In this document: piece after piece, positions 35,979 through 46,257 of the stretch
How the letters are laid out: each line of letters begins with the position of its first letter
Position numbering within the stretch: the stretch's first letter is position 1
Source of the DNA: Verrucomicrobiaceae bacterium
GTDB lineage: Bacteria > Verrucomicrobiota > Verrucomicrobiia > Verrucomicrobiales > Verrucomicrobiaceae
Length of the DNA: 64,000 nucleotides
Reading direction: 5' to 3'
Assembly: GCA_027490195.1 (NCBI GenBank)
Contig: JAIXYN010000024.1
Coordinates: forward strand, 109,031-173,030
Notes under the pieces: generated by a model
What the model was told of the DNA's origin: nothing
Database searches by the model: none
The model's input: the letters and a program-made list of their open reading frames with translations, nothing else
Translations under genes and position numbers: made by a program

Positions 35979-36173
35979 TCAAGAATTGTCTGAGCGAAGG
36001 ACACGCACACGGCCTTCTTCAAGATCGCATTTTCCACGTTCGATTGCATCCACGAACTCAGGAGAAAGCTCCTCCTGATCGTCGAGATAATCCGCCAGCC
36101 AGTCTTGCAACTCCAGCGCTGCGTCACGCGGGAGTTGTTTGATGTCATTCTCGATGGACTCAAGGACTGGCAT
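35979..36173 (-). CDS. Addiction-module antitoxin-like protein
   Basis: A 64-residue acidic protein (MPVLESIENDIKQLPRDAAL, with a charged C-terminus ending VRVLRSDNS) that resembles the short antitoxins preceding RelE-type toxins. It lies 6 nt upstream of the damaged toxin. No DNA-binding domain is obvious. The ATG at 36173 is used; an earlier in-frame start reaches back into dapL. Confidence 0.65.
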   Translation of the reverse strand: MPVLESIENDIKQLPRDAALELQDWLADYLDDQEELSPEFVDAIERGKCDLEEGRVRVLRSDNS

Positions 36174-36207
36174 GACGAAATTTAGTGTCAGATGCGGCTG
36201 TTGTAAA

Positions 36208-37440
36208 TCACAGCTTCGCAATCCGCCGGCACACTTCCTCCACATTCGCGCGGCTGTTGAACGCGCTGATGCGGAAGTAGCCCTCACCAGCGCTGCCGAA
36301 GCCGCTGCCAGGGGTGATCACAACGTTCGCTTCGTTGAGCATCTTGTCGAACATCTGCCAGCTCGTCACGCCGCTCGGGCAGCCGACCCAGACATAAGGT
36401 GCATTGACCCCGCCAAAGACCTGCAGCCCGGCCTTCTTGCAGGCCTCGACCAGCAGCGCGGCATTGCCCATGTAATGTTCGATGAGTGCTTTGACCTGTT
36501 CCTTTCCTTCGGCCGAGTAGATCGCCTCCGCACCGCGCTGGACGATGTAGCAGGCTCCGTTGAACTTCGTGCTGTGGCGGCGGCTCCACAGCGGATGGAT
36601 CGCTTGCTTGCCACCGGCTTGGGTCTTGCCCATGAGCCCCTTCGGAATGATGACGATGCCGCAACGCACACCGGTGAAGCCACCGTTCTTGGAGAAGCTG
36701 CGAAATTCGATGGCGCAATCGCGCGCACCTTCGATTTCATAGATCGAGCGCGGCAGATCAGGATCGCGGATGAAGGCCTCGTAGGCGGCGTCGTAGAGAA
36801 GTGTGGTGCCGTTGGCTAGGGCATATTTCACCCAGGCTTCCAGCTGCGCACGCGTGGCCACCGCCCCCGTCGGATTGTTCGGGTAGCACAGGTAGGCCAG
36901 ATCCACCGGCTCATTCGGGATCTCCGGCACGAAGCCGTTTGCAGGCGTGCATTTGAGGTAGTGCAGGCCTGCGTAGGCACCGCTTTCATCGGCATCACCC
37001 GTGTTGCCTGCCATGACGTTGGTATCCACGTACACAGGGTACACCGGGTCGGTGATGGCGATCTTGTTCCCGGCGCCGAAGATGTCGAGGATGTTGCCGG
37101 TGTCGCACTTGCTGCCGTCGGAGATGAAAATCTCATCGGCCTCCACCTGGATGCCGCGTGCCTTGAAATCGTGCTCGGCGATGGCGTTGCGCAGGAAATC
37201 GTAGCCCTGCTCCGGGCCGTAGCCACGGAAGGTTGCCCGGTCGCCCATTTCATCCACCGCCTTGTGCATCGCCGTGCGCACCGCCTCTGGCAGCGCTTCG
37301 GTCACATCGCCGATCCCGCAGCGGATCAGGCGCTTGGCCGCTTCGGCGTTGGCCTCCGTGAAGACCTTCACGCGACGGGCGATTTCAGGGAAGAGGTAAC
37401 CGGCTTTGAGCTTGTTGTAGTTTTCGTTGATGTAGGCCAT
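36208..37440 (-). CDS. dapL: LL-diaminopimelate aminotransferase
   Basis: It converts tetrahydrodipicolinate directly to LL-diaminopimelate in lysine and peptidoglycan synthesis. This PLP enzyme is typical of Chlamydiae, Verrucomicrobia and plants. Clear family motifs: [20 protein letters not shown] at the N-terminus, [20 protein letters not shown], and [17 protein letters not shown] with the PLP-lysine. The protein is about 410 residues. The ATG at 37440 fits the family start. Confidence 0.96.
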   Translation of the reverse strand: MAYINENYNKLKAGYLFPEIARRVKVFTEANAEAAKRLIRCGIGDVTEALPEAVRTAMHKAVDEMGDRATFRGYGPEQGYDFLRNAIAEHDFKARGIQVEADEIFISDGSKCDTGNILDIFGAGNKIAITDPVYPVYVDTNVMAGNTGDADESGAYAGLHYLKCTPANGFVPEIPNEPVDLAYLCYPNNPTGAVATRAQLEAWVKYALANGTTLLYDAAYEAFIRDPDLPRSIYEIEGARDCAIEFRSFSKNGGFTGVRCGIVIIPKGLMGKTQAGGKQAIHPLWSRRHSTKFNGACYIVQRGAEAIYSAEGKEQVKALIEHYMGNAALLVEACKKAGLQVFGGVNAPYVWVGCPSGVTSWQMFDKMLNEANVVITPGSGFGSAGEGYFRISAFNSRANVEEVCRRIAKL

Positions 37441-37589
37441 GGCAGGGGAAAGGGGCGGGAAATGTGGCGAGTCGTAGCGGGGATGCAAGGACGTCGAATC
37501 TCAACCTACCATGAAGAAAAGGCATCTTCATCAAGGTGTGGACGCAGGATGCAAGGCAAGAACAGGCCCCTTGGCACCGTCCTCACTGC

Positions 37590-40500
37590 ATGCAACGTCC
37601 GTTGATCGCATGCCTGGCTCTGTGCATCCATCTGCCCGGCAACTCCGCTGAGGAGCTGAAGTTCCCCACAACGCCGCCCACCGCGCCGCAAAACGCCGCG
37701 AAGACCTTCCATGTCCTCGATGGCTTCGAGATGCAGCTCATCGCCGCCGAGCCCCTAGTCACCGATCCCGTCGCCATCACCTATGATGAAGATGGCCGCG
37801 CCTACGTGTGCGAGATGAACGACTACCCCTACACGGACAAGGAGCACCACAAGCACGCCCAGGAAAACCCCACCGATCAGTCCATCGGCAAAGTCCGCCT
37901 CCTCACCGACACTGATGGCGACGGCGTCTTCGACAAGGCCACCATCTTCGCCGAAGGCCTCTCCTGGCCCACCGGTGCCGCCTGCTGGAAGGGCGGCATC
38001 TTTGTCACCGCCACCCCCGACGTCTGTTACCTAAAAGACACCAATGGCGACGGCGTCGCCGACATTCGGCAGAAAGTCTTCACCGGCTTCAAAAAACTCA
38101 ACGTCCAGGCCGTGATGAACAATCCCATCTGGGGCCTCGATCACCGCATCTACGTCGCCGGCGGAAGCAACGGCGACGAAATCCAGCGCGCCCCCGGCAG
38201 CGAGTCCGTCATGCCGCTCCCCGCAGACTTCAAACCCCTCTCCATCAAGCGCAACGACTTCAGCTTCGATCCCAGCGCCGGAGACGTCCGCCTCGAAAGC
38301 GGCGGCGCTCGCTTCGGCAACACCTTCGACGACTGGGGCAACCGCTTCCTCTGCAACATCCGCAATCCCTGCCAGCACGTCGTCCTGCCCTACCGCTACC
38401 TCGCACGCAATCCCTACCTCGTTGTCCCCAGCGCCCTCAATGACTGCGCCGAAGCCGGCGATCAGCTCCCCGTCTATCGCACCAGCCCGCCCGAGCCCTG
38501 GCGCGAGTTCCGCGCAAAACGCTGGGTGCAGGAAGGCAGCACCCTCCCCAAGAGCGAACTCGTCGGCGCTGGTGTCGTCACTTCCTCCTCCGGCATCACC
38601 GTCTATCGTGGCGATGCCTATCCTCCCGAGTACCGCGACTTCGTCTTCGTCGCCGACGTAGCTGGCAATCTCTTCTACCGCATGAAGCTCGTCCCCGACG
38701 GCGTCACCTTCAAAGCCGTGCAGGTGGATGGAACAAAAAACTTCTGCACCAGCGACGACCTCTGGTGCCGCCCCGTCAACTTCGTCAACGCCCCCGACGG
38801 CTGCCTCCACGTCTGCGACATGTACCGCGAAGTCATCGAGCACCCCTGGAGCATCCCCGACGACATCCACTCCGCCGTCGACCTCCTCCGCGGCCGCGAC
38901 AAAGGCCGCCTCTACCGCCTCGCTCCCCGTATTGCATTCCCGCCTTCAGGCGGTTCTGGAAACGCGCCCGCAAAAGCTTTCAAACCCCGCTCCAGCCCCA
39001 AACTCAGCACCTTCAGCACCGCCGACCTCGTCTCCCTCCTCGACCACCCCAACGCCTGGCACCGCGAAACCGCCCAGCGCCTGCTCTTCGAACGAAAGGA
39101 TAAAGCAGCGGTGGAACCCCTGCGACTGATGGTAAATGGAGGCAAGACGCCACAAGGACGAATGCATGCACTTTGGAGCCTGAATGGACGAGATGAATTT
39201 TATTCGAACATGGGTTTGATCGAAAACGCGCTTCGGCATGATTCATCATTGATGGCACGCCGATGTGCAGCTGCGTTGGCAGATGATTTTCTCGAAACTC
39301 AGCCGCAGCAGCAAACTGCTTCTTTGCGCCATGGAGTGCTTCGGGCGATTGAAGAACTTAGTGAGAGTGACACGGCCAGTGTCGGACTTGCGACTGCCCT
39401 GACAACTGTCCAGGCAAAGGGTTCCCTTGTAAATTCGCTTTCAAACCTTGTGGGTATATTTGGTGACGACCCCTGGCTCAAGCCCATGATTCTGCACGCG
39501 GCCATGAACGGATATCCGCTTCATCTGGCAACCGCACTCGCCGACCCACGCAGCAATCGCAACCCTCGAATCAATTCGCGTTCGATCAGAAATCATAAAT
39601 ATGTTTTCGCACTAGGCGAGTTGATAGCCAGCAAAGGGAGTCCTGCTCAGGTGTCTGATGCGGCCAAAGCTTTGCCAAGTCTCAAGGCAGCAAATGAAAG
39701 CAATGCTACAGACTGGCATCCTGTGATAACGCAAGAAGGCATTAATGCTCTGGTGAATGGAATTGCCAAAGGTGCGTTCATTCGTGGATTGAGCGTTTCC
39801 ACGCTGTCGGTGGATGCTGAGGTAGCGAAATGGTGGTCTGCAAAAGCTGATGAGAGCCTGGAACTGCTTCGAGATCCGGATCAAACTTCTCCCAAGCGCA
39901 TCGAAGCGCTCTATCTCGCCTGGTTTCGAGGATTGGAGTTCATGAAACCAGTGCTCGAAAATCTACTGACTCCGGGCCAGCCCATGGATCTTCAAATTGC
40001 CGTCATGGAGGCGTTAAACAACAGCAAGGACGCTGACATTGCTCGCATTGTGTTGGATGCGTGGCCCAAGCTCACTCCCGCCCTCCGCGACAAAGCCGCC
40101 TCTCTCCTCCTTTCCCGCACCGACCGCATCACGAAACTGCTTGACGCCATCGAAGCGAAAAAAATCCTCCCCTCACAACTCAGCGCCGCCTCAAAAGCCA
40201 CGCTAGCCCGCCAAAAAACACCCGCCCTCGCCGAGCGCATCACAAAACTCATAGGCGACTCCGGCTCCTCAAATCGCAAGGAAGTCATCACCAACTATGA
40301 GCCCGTGCTCTCCATGACCGGAGACACCACCCGTGGCGCCAAAATCTACGAAACCCTCTGCATGGTCTGCCACCGCCATCTCGATCGCGGCAACGACGTC
40401 GGCCCCAACCTCGGCACCATCAAAGCCTGGACCGCCGAACAAATCCTCACCAACGTTCTCGACCCCAATCGCGAAGTCTCACCCAACTTCGCTCTCTACA

Positions 40501-40718
40501 TCGTCGAAACCAACGACGGCCGCACCCTCTCCGGCCTCATCACCAGCGAGACCGCTGGCAACCTCACCCTCAAACGCGCCGACGGCGGCACCGACACCGT
40601 CCTCCGCAGCGAAATCAAATCCCTCACCAGCCCCGGCATCTCCCTCATGCCCGAAGGGCTCGAAGCCGCCATCACACCTCAGCAGATGGCAGATCTGATC
40701 GCGTACTTGAAACAGTAA
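37590..40718 (+). CDS. PVC-type heme-binding CxxCH protein (membrane-bound dehydrogenase-like)
   Basis: About 1040 residues: signal peptide, an N-terminal beta-propeller of the membrane-bound dehydrogenase type (FEMQLIAAEPLVTDPVAITY, LLTDTDGDGVFDKATIFAEG, MYREVIEHPWSIPDD), a helical HEAT-like middle, and a C-terminal heme-binding domain with CMVCH, then GPNLGTIKAWTAEQILTNVL and LDPNREVSPNF. Such proteins are abundant in planctomycetes and verrucomicrobia and probably act on extracellular carbohydrate. The middle third (roughly 39,090-40,070) uses a visibly less C-rich codon style than both ends. Confidence 0.92.
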   Translation: MQRPLIACLALCIHLPGNSAEELKFPTTPPTAPQNAAKTFHVLDGFEMQLIAAEPLVTDPVAITYDEDGRAYVCEMNDYPYTDKEHHKHAQENPTDQSIGKVRLLTDTDGDGVFDKATIFAEGLSWPTGAACWKGGIFVTATPDVCYLKDTNGDGVADIRQKVFTGFKKLNVQAVMNNPIWGLDHRIYVAGGSNGDEIQRAPGSESVMPLPADFKPLSIKRNDFSFDPSAGDVRLESGGARFGNTFDDWGNRFLCNIRNPCQHVVLPYRYLARNPYLVVPSALNDCAEAGDQLPVYRTSPPEPWREFRAKRWVQEGSTLPKSELVGAGVVTSSSGITVYRGDAYPPEYRDFVFVADVAGNLFYRMKLVPDGVTFKAVQVDGTKNFCTSDDLWCRPVNFVNAPDGCLHVCDMYREVIEHPWSIPDDIHSAVDLLRGRDKGRLYRLAPRIAFPPSGGSGNAPAKAFKPRSSPKLSTFSTADLVSLLDHPNAWHRETAQRLLFERKDKAAVEPLRLMVNGGKTPQGRMHALWSLNGRDEFYSNMGLIENALRHDSSLMARRCAAALADDFLETQPQQQTASLRHGVLRAIEELSESDTASVGLATALTTVQAKGSLVNSLSNLVGIFGDDPWLKPMILHAAMNGYPLHLATALADPRSNRNPRINSRSIRNHKYVFALGELIASKGSPAQVSDAAKALPSLKAANESNATDWHPVITQEGINALVNGIAKGAFIRGLSVSTLSVDAEVAKWWSAKADESLELLRDPDQTSPKRIEALYLAWFRGLEFMKPVLENLLTPGQPMDLQIAVMEALNNSKDADIARIVLDAWPKLTPALRDKAASLLLSRTDRITKLLDAIEAKKILPSQLSAASKATLARQKTPALAERITKLIGDSGSSNRKEVITNYEPVLSMTGDTTRGAKIYETLCMVCHRHLDRGNDVGPNLGTIKAWTAEQILTNVLDPNREVSPNFALYIVETNDGRTLSGLITSETAGNLTLKRADGGTDTVLRSEIKSLTSPGISLMPEGLEAAITPQQMADLIAYLKQ

Positions 40719-40899
40719 ACTTGTTTTCAAATAGGGGGGGCCACCTCATTGGCGCATGAGCTGACGTAGGATGGGCGTGGCGACAGCCCGCCCGTCCACC
40801 AGCGCAAGGCCATGTCCATGATACCCAGCCTGACCATGCGCCTCAGTCAGTGTGGCGACGCAAACGCACCCGGTCATGCATTCGCGGACCGCAGACAAA

Positions 40900-42267
40900 T
40901 CAAGCCAGCACCCGCCGCAGCACCTCCCCATGCACATCCGTCAGCCGGAAATCCCGTCCCGCGTAGCGGTACGTCAGCTCCTCGTGGTTCACACCCAGCA
41001 GATGCAGAATGGTGGCATGCAGATCATGCACGCTCACCGGGTCCTGCTCCGCAGCAAAACCAAGCTCATCCGTGCTGCCATAAACGGTGCCGCCTTTCAC
41101 GCCTCCCCCGGCCATCCACACGCTGAACCCATAGTGGTTGTGGTCGCGACCCAGCTTCGATTTGCCCCCGCTCAGCTCCACCGTGGGAGTACGGCCAAAC
41201 TCCCCGCCCCAGATGACCAGCGTGTCTTCCAGCATGCCACGCTGCTTCAGGTCATGCAGCAGCGCCGCGATGGGTTGATCGATTTCCCCCGCGAGCCTGC
41301 GGTGATTGGTCGCGATGTTGTCATGGTTGTCCCACGGCTGGCCGGCGCCATGCCAGAGCTGCACCATGCGCACGCCACGCTCGAGCAACCGCCGGGCAAT
41401 GAGAGTCTGTCGTCCATGCACGCCTTCGCCATACATCGCCCGGATATGCGCGGGCTCCTGCGTCACATCAAACGCATCCGCCGCCTCAATCTGCATGCGA
41501 AACGCTAGCTCAAAGCTCTGGATGCGCGCCTCCAGCCGTGGGTCTCCACGATCCTGCCGGTGTGCCTCATTGATGCTCCGCATCAGCTCCAGCTGTCGCA
41601 TCTGCACTCGCGCGTCCGCATGCGGGCTGCGGATGTTTTCAATCAATCGGTCCACCTGCTGGTGCTTCGAGTCCACATACGTACCCTGAAACGCCCCCGG
41701 CAAAAACGCCGACTGCCAGTTCTCTGCACCCTTGATCGGCATGCCGCCTGGACACATCGCAATGAACCCCGGCAGGTTCTCATTCGCGCTGCCCAGCCCA
41801 TACGTCAGCCACGATCCCAGGCTCGGCCGCGGCTGCACCGAGTCGCCACAATTCATGAGCATCAACGAAGGCTCATGGTTCGGCACCTGCGCCTGCATGG
41901 ATCGAATCACCGCGATGTCATCGATGTGCGCCGCCGTTTTAGCAAACAGCTCGCTTACCTCGATCCCGCTCTGCCCATAACGCTGAAACTTGAATGGCGA
42001 AGGAAACGCCGCGCCCGTCTTCCGCTCCGTCAGCCGATGGCTCGGCACCGCCTTGCCCTCATACCGCGCCAACGCCGGCTTGTAATCAAACGTGTCCACA
42101 TGCGAGGGCCCGCCATTGAGAAAGAAGTGGATCACCCGCTTCGCCTTCGGCGCAAAGTGAGCACTGCTCTTGGCACTGGCAGCTGCATGCAGATCCGCCA
42201 GCCCCAGCATGCCCATACCCATGCCGGAGCGGCGTAAAAAATCACGGCGGGTGAGGATGGGTGTCAT
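40900..42267 (-). CDS. DUF1501 domain protein (Tat-exported)
   Basis: About 455 residues with an N-terminal Tat signal (TRRDFLRRSGMGMGMLGLAD). The DUF1501 fold shows GGPSHVDTFDYKP, FGRTPTVELSGGKSKLGRDH and the sulfatase-like HNHYGFSVWMAGGGVKGG. DUF1501 proteins are encoded next to DUF1549/1553 proteins, as here (6 nt downstream). Function unknown; export by Tat suggests a folded metalloenzyme. Confidence 0.92.
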   Translation of the reverse strand: MTPILTRRDFLRRSGMGMGMLGLADLHAAASAKSSAHFAPKAKRVIHFFLNGGPSHVDTFDYKPALARYEGKAVPSHRLTERKTGAAFPSPFKFQRYGQSGIEVSELFAKTAAHIDDIAVIRSMQAQVPNHEPSLMLMNCGDSVQPRPSLGSWLTYGLGSANENLPGFIAMCPGGMPIKGAENWQSAFLPGAFQGTYVDSKHQQVDRLIENIRSPHADARVQMRQLELMRSINEAHRQDRGDPRLEARIQSFELAFRMQIEAADAFDVTQEPAHIRAMYGEGVHGRQTLIARRLLERGVRMVQLWHGAGQPWDNHDNIATNHRRLAGEIDQPIAALLHDLKQRGMLEDTLVIWGGEFGRTPTVELSGGKSKLGRDHNHYGFSVWMAGGGVKGGTVYGSTDELGFAAEQDPVSVHDLHATILHLLGVNHEELTYRYAGRDFRLTDVHGEVLRRVLA

Positions 42268-42272
42268 AAGAT

Positions 42273-44891
42273 TCAATCCACAAACATAAACTCGTTGGCC
42301 AGCATCAGCACCTGCACGAACTGCTCCCAGCCATTGAGCTGCGAGCGCGGCTGCGCGGCAAAATCTTTTTCAGCATCCCAGGTCTGCGCGGGCACGTCAT
42401 CGCCACCTGCACCAGCGGTGCCAGTCTGATGAATCCGCATCGACCACAAAAACTGGTCGCTGTTCAGCACTTCGCCGATGTCCACCACGAAGTCGAGCGT
42501 GTCCCCCGCTTTGAAAGCCAGCGTGTCAAAGTTCAGGTCGGCACTGCCTTGATGCAGCCTTCCCGCATGCAGACGGCCCTGCTGGCTGTGGCTGATGAAG
42601 GAGCGGATGCCGTCCCCTAGTGCTGGCTCATGCAGCAGCGTGGACTTCACCGCATACGTGCCTTCTGCAGGCGCGACCCATCTCCGTACCACCGCATGCT
42701 TGCGATCATTCCCCGGATGCCCGCCCGTCGCGGTGAGCTGCGCCCACCCCAGCTTCGCATTTGGCCATGCCTCATCTCCTTGCCACGCATTGCCCGTGAA
42801 GTGCGGCAGCGGCTTGAAGTCCTTCACCCTGCCCGTGCTCTCATCCCACTCGCCGACGCCATACTGCCACGCCTTCGAGTGGTCCGCCTGCGCAATGACT
42901 TTGGGCTCATCCTCCTGCACAAAGCGCAGCGCCTGGTCCAATTCATCCGCCCTCGGTGCTCGCTGAAAGAGATGCCCATAAATTCGCCGAACACGCGTTG
43001 CAGCATCAGCTCCTTTGACGTCCGCACGCCCCAGCAGCGCTTTCGCCTGCTGTACCACAAACGGATGGTTCATGCCAAACAGCGCCTGCTGCGGCACAGT
43101 GGTCTCCGTGCGCTGCGGGATGGAAAGATCCGGATTGGCAAAGTCAAAGGTGCGCATCACAGCAGGCACATTTTCGCGGTCCACCATTGTGTAGAGCGTC
43201 CGGCGTTGATTGCCCGCCGCAAACAAGGGCAGGGGAGCACCGCCCACCTCAAGGTCCAACCGCCCCGCAGCCATCAGCCACGCATCACGCGCCTCTTCAA
43301 AGCTGAGCCGGTGCGGGTTCATCCTCCACAGCAGCCGGTTGTCCGGATCTGCATGCGCCGGATCCACCGCTCCGCCACCGCTGCTCTGCTGATACGTCTC
43401 CGACATCATGACCAGCCGGTGCATCGCCTTGATGCTCCACCCCGAGTCAATAAAACGCCTCGCAAGCCAATCGAGCAATTCCGGATGGCTCGGCGCTGTG
43501 CCTTGCTTGCCAAAATCACTCGGCGTGCTCACCAGCCCACGTCCAAAGTGGTGCTGCCAGATGCGGTTCACCATCACGCGCACCGTAAGCGGATTGCGCG
43601 GATCAATGATGGCCCGTGCAAGCTCAAGCCTCCCGCTCCCCTTCGTGAAAGGCTGCTGCGTGCCAAACAAACTCAAGAACTGCCTCGGCACCGCGTCGCC
43701 CTTCGTCAGCGGATTCCCGCGTAGCAGCACACGCGGTGTGCTCGGCAGCGCACGGTCCACCAGTACGGTCGCCTGCTCTGGTGCGGTGCTGTTGCCGAGA
43801 AGATAACGATCTACCTCGCCCTGCGACTTCCACAGCTCCGTGATGATCCCCGAAGGGAAATACATCTCATTGTTCGTGATGTGTTCGTCAGGCACATAAG
43901 CCGGTGAATCAGTTCTCTTGAGAACTTCTTCCGTCAGTTCGACTCCAGAATGCGTCTCCACCCACGCTTTCCAGCGATGCACGATGAAGGGATTGAGATC
44001 CTTCTCGTCGATGATCTGGTCAAAGCCCTGCTCGGGATACTTGTCCAGCTCCGTCAGCGCCTTCTGATAATCCTTCACCCTCGCCCGCGTGCGCGCCATC
44101 TGCTCCTCACGGCGCTTCGTCATGAGGTCATGATTCTTCTTCACCAGCTCCGCCAGCTTCGGATCTTCCCCCGTCGCACACGGCACCACCGCCTCCGCGC
44201 AGCTTTGAAACACCCCATACAGCGCATAGTAGTCACGTGTGGGAATAGGGTCGAACTTGTGGTCGTGGCAGCGCGCGCACGCTACGGTAAGCCCCAGCGT
44301 GCCACGCGTCACCACATCAATGCGGTCATCAATGATGTCATGCGACACTCCAAGAAAGCGCCGCCCCAGCGTGAGAAACCCCATTGCCGCAAGTTCCGGT
44401 GACTTGGCTGGCACCACCTGGTCCGCAGCCATCTGCAGCAGCAGAAAGCGGTCATACGGCATGTCATGGTTCAAAGCCCGCACCACCCAGTCTCGATACG
44501 CCCTGGCATGCACCCAGCGCTTTTCCTCGCGGGCATACACATACCCCTTCATGTCCGAATACCGCGCCACATCCAGCCAGTGCCGGGCCCACTGCTCCCC
44601 GTATTGCGGCGAGGCCAGCAACCTGTCCACGACCTGCGAAAAAGTCCCCTCCTGCGCACCCACAGGCGGCAGCCCCGTCAGGTCAAAGCTGGCCCGGCGG
44701 ATCAGCGTGCGCTCATCCGCTCGTGGCGAAGGCTTCAGGCCCTGCTCCGCCAGCTTCCGCCGCACAAACTCATCAATGCTCCCGCTTGTCCCAGGCCGCA
44801 GCGGCTTAAATGCCCAATGCTCCGCAGCGAGCACACCGGCGGAGAACATCAGAACAACAAGCTGTACCAGCAAACGAAGCATGAAGCTCAT
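42273..44891 (-). CDS. DUF1549/DUF1553 domain protein (secreted)
   Basis: An 872-residue protein with a signal peptide, then DUF1549 (PSCyt2: LIRRASFDLTGLPPVG, WLDVARYSD, CARCHDHKFDPIPTRDYYAL) and DUF1553 (RIWQHHFGRGLVSTPSDFGK, SHPELLDWLA, PHRLSFEEARDAWL). It lacks the N-terminal PSCyt1 cytochrome that most homologs carry; DUF1549 follows the signal peptide almost directly. A beta-sandwich-like insert (about residues 680-830) lies before the final DUF1553 motif QFVQVLMLANEFMFVD. In-frame start alternatives are 44891 and 44882. Confidence 0.92.
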   Translation of the reverse strand: MSFMLRLLVQLVVLMFSAGVLAAEHWAFKPLRPGTSGSIDEFVRRKLAEQGLKPSPRADERTLIRRASFDLTGLPPVGAQEGTFSQVVDRLLASPQYGEQWARHWLDVARYSDMKGYVYAREEKRWVHARAYRDWVVRALNHDMPYDRFLLLQMAADQVVPAKSPELAAMGFLTLGRRFLGVSHDIIDDRIDVVTRGTLGLTVACARCHDHKFDPIPTRDYYALYGVFQSCAEAVVPCATGEDPKLAELVKKNHDLMTKRREEQMARTRARVKDYQKALTELDKYPEQGFDQIIDEKDLNPFIVHRWKAWVETHSGVELTEEVLKRTDSPAYVPDEHITNNEMYFPSGIITELWKSQGEVDRYLLGNSTAPEQATVLVDRALPSTPRVLLRGNPLTKGDAVPRQFLSLFGTQQPFTKGSGRLELARAIIDPRNPLTVRVMVNRIWQHHFGRGLVSTPSDFGKQGTAPSHPELLDWLARRFIDSGWSIKAMHRLVMMSETYQQSSGGGAVDPAHADPDNRLLWRMNPHRLSFEEARDAWLMAAGRLDLEVGGAPLPLFAAGNQRRTLYTMVDRENVPAVMRTFDFANPDLSIPQRTETTVPQQALFGMNHPFVVQQAKALLGRADVKGADAATRVRRIYGHLFQRAPRADELDQALRFVQEDEPKVIAQADHSKAWQYGVGEWDESTGRVKDFKPLPHFTGNAWQGDEAWPNAKLGWAQLTATGGHPGNDRKHAVVRRWVAPAEGTYAVKSTLLHEPALGDGIRSFISHSQQGRLHAGRLHQGSADLNFDTLAFKAGDTLDFVVDIGEVLNSDQFLWSMRIHQTGTAGAGGDDVPAQTWDAEKDFAAQPRSQLNGWEQFVQVLMLANEFMFVD

Positions 44892-44956
44892 ACTACGCTT
44901 CGAGAAAGAGGTCTCCTTCCATTCGACAGCCGCGCTTTGCCCGTTTATTTCGGCAC

Positions 44957-45556
44957 ATGTTCACAGGCCTCGTTGAAACCACCGGCAAAGTCATCTCCTT
45001 GGAACCTCGCGGCGAAAGCGCGCGGCTCACCCTGCACGTCGGCAGCATGTCAGCCGAACTGGCCGACGGCGAAAGCGTGGCGGTTAATGGCTGCTGCCTC
45101 ACCGTCACCACCAAGGACACCAACGCACAAACCGCCTGCTTTGATCTCCTCATGCAAACCCTGAAGGTCACCAGTCTGGGTGAACTTCAAGCCGGCTCCT
45201 TGGTCAATCTGGAGCGCGCCATGTCCATCGGCGCACGCTTCGGCGGTCACTTCGTCCAAGGCCACGTGGATGCCACCGTGAAGGTGCTCGATTGGAGCGA
45301 ACACGGCCAGGACCATCGCCTGGAAGTCGAACTCCCCCCAGAACACCGTGGCCTCATCATTCCGAAGGGCTCCATCTGCCTCGATGGCATCTCCCTGACA
45401 GCCGCAGAAGTGACAGACACAACCGTTGTCTGCTGGATCATCCCCCACACCTTCCAGCTCACCAATCTCCACACCAAAAAGCCCGACGACCGCCTCAATG
45501 TGGAGTTCGACATGCTCGGCAAATACGTGCGCGAGCTCATGCGCGCCATGAAGTGA
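44957..45556 (+). CDS. ribE: Riboflavin synthase (alpha chain)
   Basis: It dismutates two 6,7-dimethyl-8-ribityllumazine molecules to riboflavin. The N-terminal MFTGLVE motif and the two lumazine-binding repeats (VAVNGCCLTVT in the first, ICLDGISLTAAEV in the second) are present. At 199 residues it is the usual length. The next ABC gene begins 36 nt after its stop. Confidence 0.95.
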   Translation: MFTGLVETTGKVISLEPRGESARLTLHVGSMSAELADGESVAVNGCCLTVTTKDTNAQTACFDLLMQTLKVTSLGELQAGSLVNLERAMSIGARFGGHFVQGHVDATVKVLDWSEHGQDHRLEVELPPEHRGLIIPKGSICLDGISLTAAEVTDTTVVCWIIPHTFQLTNLHTKKPDDRLNVEFDMLGKYVRELMRAMK

Positions 45557-45591
45557 GCATCCACGAGTCCAGGCAGGCCGTTATCATTCCG

Positions 45592-46257
45592 ATGCCGGTC
45601 CTCGAAGTCCAATCTCTCACCAAAAGCTATGCCGAACGCCCGATCCTGCGCGGCGTCTCTTTCAATCTCAATCAAGGCGAGCGTGTCGCACTGCTCGGCC
45701 CCTCCGGCAGTGGCAAAACCACCGTGCTAAACTGCGTCGGCGGCGTGGATCGTGCCGACACTGGCAGCGTGACCATTGCAAACCAGGTGCTCAGTGATTT
45801 AAACGCAGATGGTCTCGCCCAACTTCGCCGCAGCCACATCGGCACCGTCTTTCAGTTCTATCATCTGCTGCCCACCTTGAGCGCCGCAGAAAACATCGAG
45901 CTCCCTTTGCAGCTTCTCGGAGTGGCAACCAGCGAGCGCGAAACACGCGTCCGGCAGCTCCTGGACCGCGTGGGCATCGCTCACCGCGCTGCCGCATTGC
46001 CTGGCCAGTTGTCCGGTGGCGAGATGCAGCGCGTGGCCATTGCCCGTGCCGTGGTGCATCGCCCCACCCTGATTTTGGCCGACGAACCCACCGGCAGTCT
46101 CGACACCATCACTGGAGCGCAGGTCCTCGATCTTCTGGCTGAAATCGTGCAGGAAACTCAGGCCGCCCTCCTTCTCGTCACGCACAGCCCGGACGCCGTG
46201 AAACACTGCCAGCGTGTGCTGCGCATGCAGGACGGTCAAATCGTCGAAGGCGCATGA
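45592..46257 (+). CDS. ABC transporter ATP-binding protein (LolD/MacB-type)
   Basis: A 221-residue ATPase. Walker [10 protein letters not shown] (near residue 37), signature [14 protein letters not shown], Walker [13 protein letters not shown] and an H-loop VTHSPDA are all present. The open frame runs back to 45292 inside ribE; the ATG at 45592 gives the normal LolD-type start ([13 protein letters not shown]). It overlaps the permease gene by 4 nt. Confidence 0.93.
   Translation: MPVLEVQSLTKSYAERPILRGVSFNLNQGERVALLGPSGSGKTTVLNCVGGVDRADTGSVTIANQVLSDLNADGLAQLRRSHIGTVFQFYHLLPTLSAAENIELPLQLLGVATSERETRVRQLLDRVGIAHRAAALPGQLSGGEMQRVAIARAVVHRPTLILADEPTGSLDTITGAQVLDLLAEIVQETQAALLLVTHSPDAVKHCQRVLRMQDGQIVEGA

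Noticed and set aside
40719..40899. Possible small gene between the PVC heme protein and the DUF1501 gene
   Set aside because: Open frames here (for example 40746-40937 minus) overlap the end of the DUF1501 gene and have no recognisable features.
42630..43724. Plus-strand open frame of 364 codons
   Set aside because: Antisense to the DUF1549/1553 gene; composition is rich in Arg/His/Pro as expected for a shadow.
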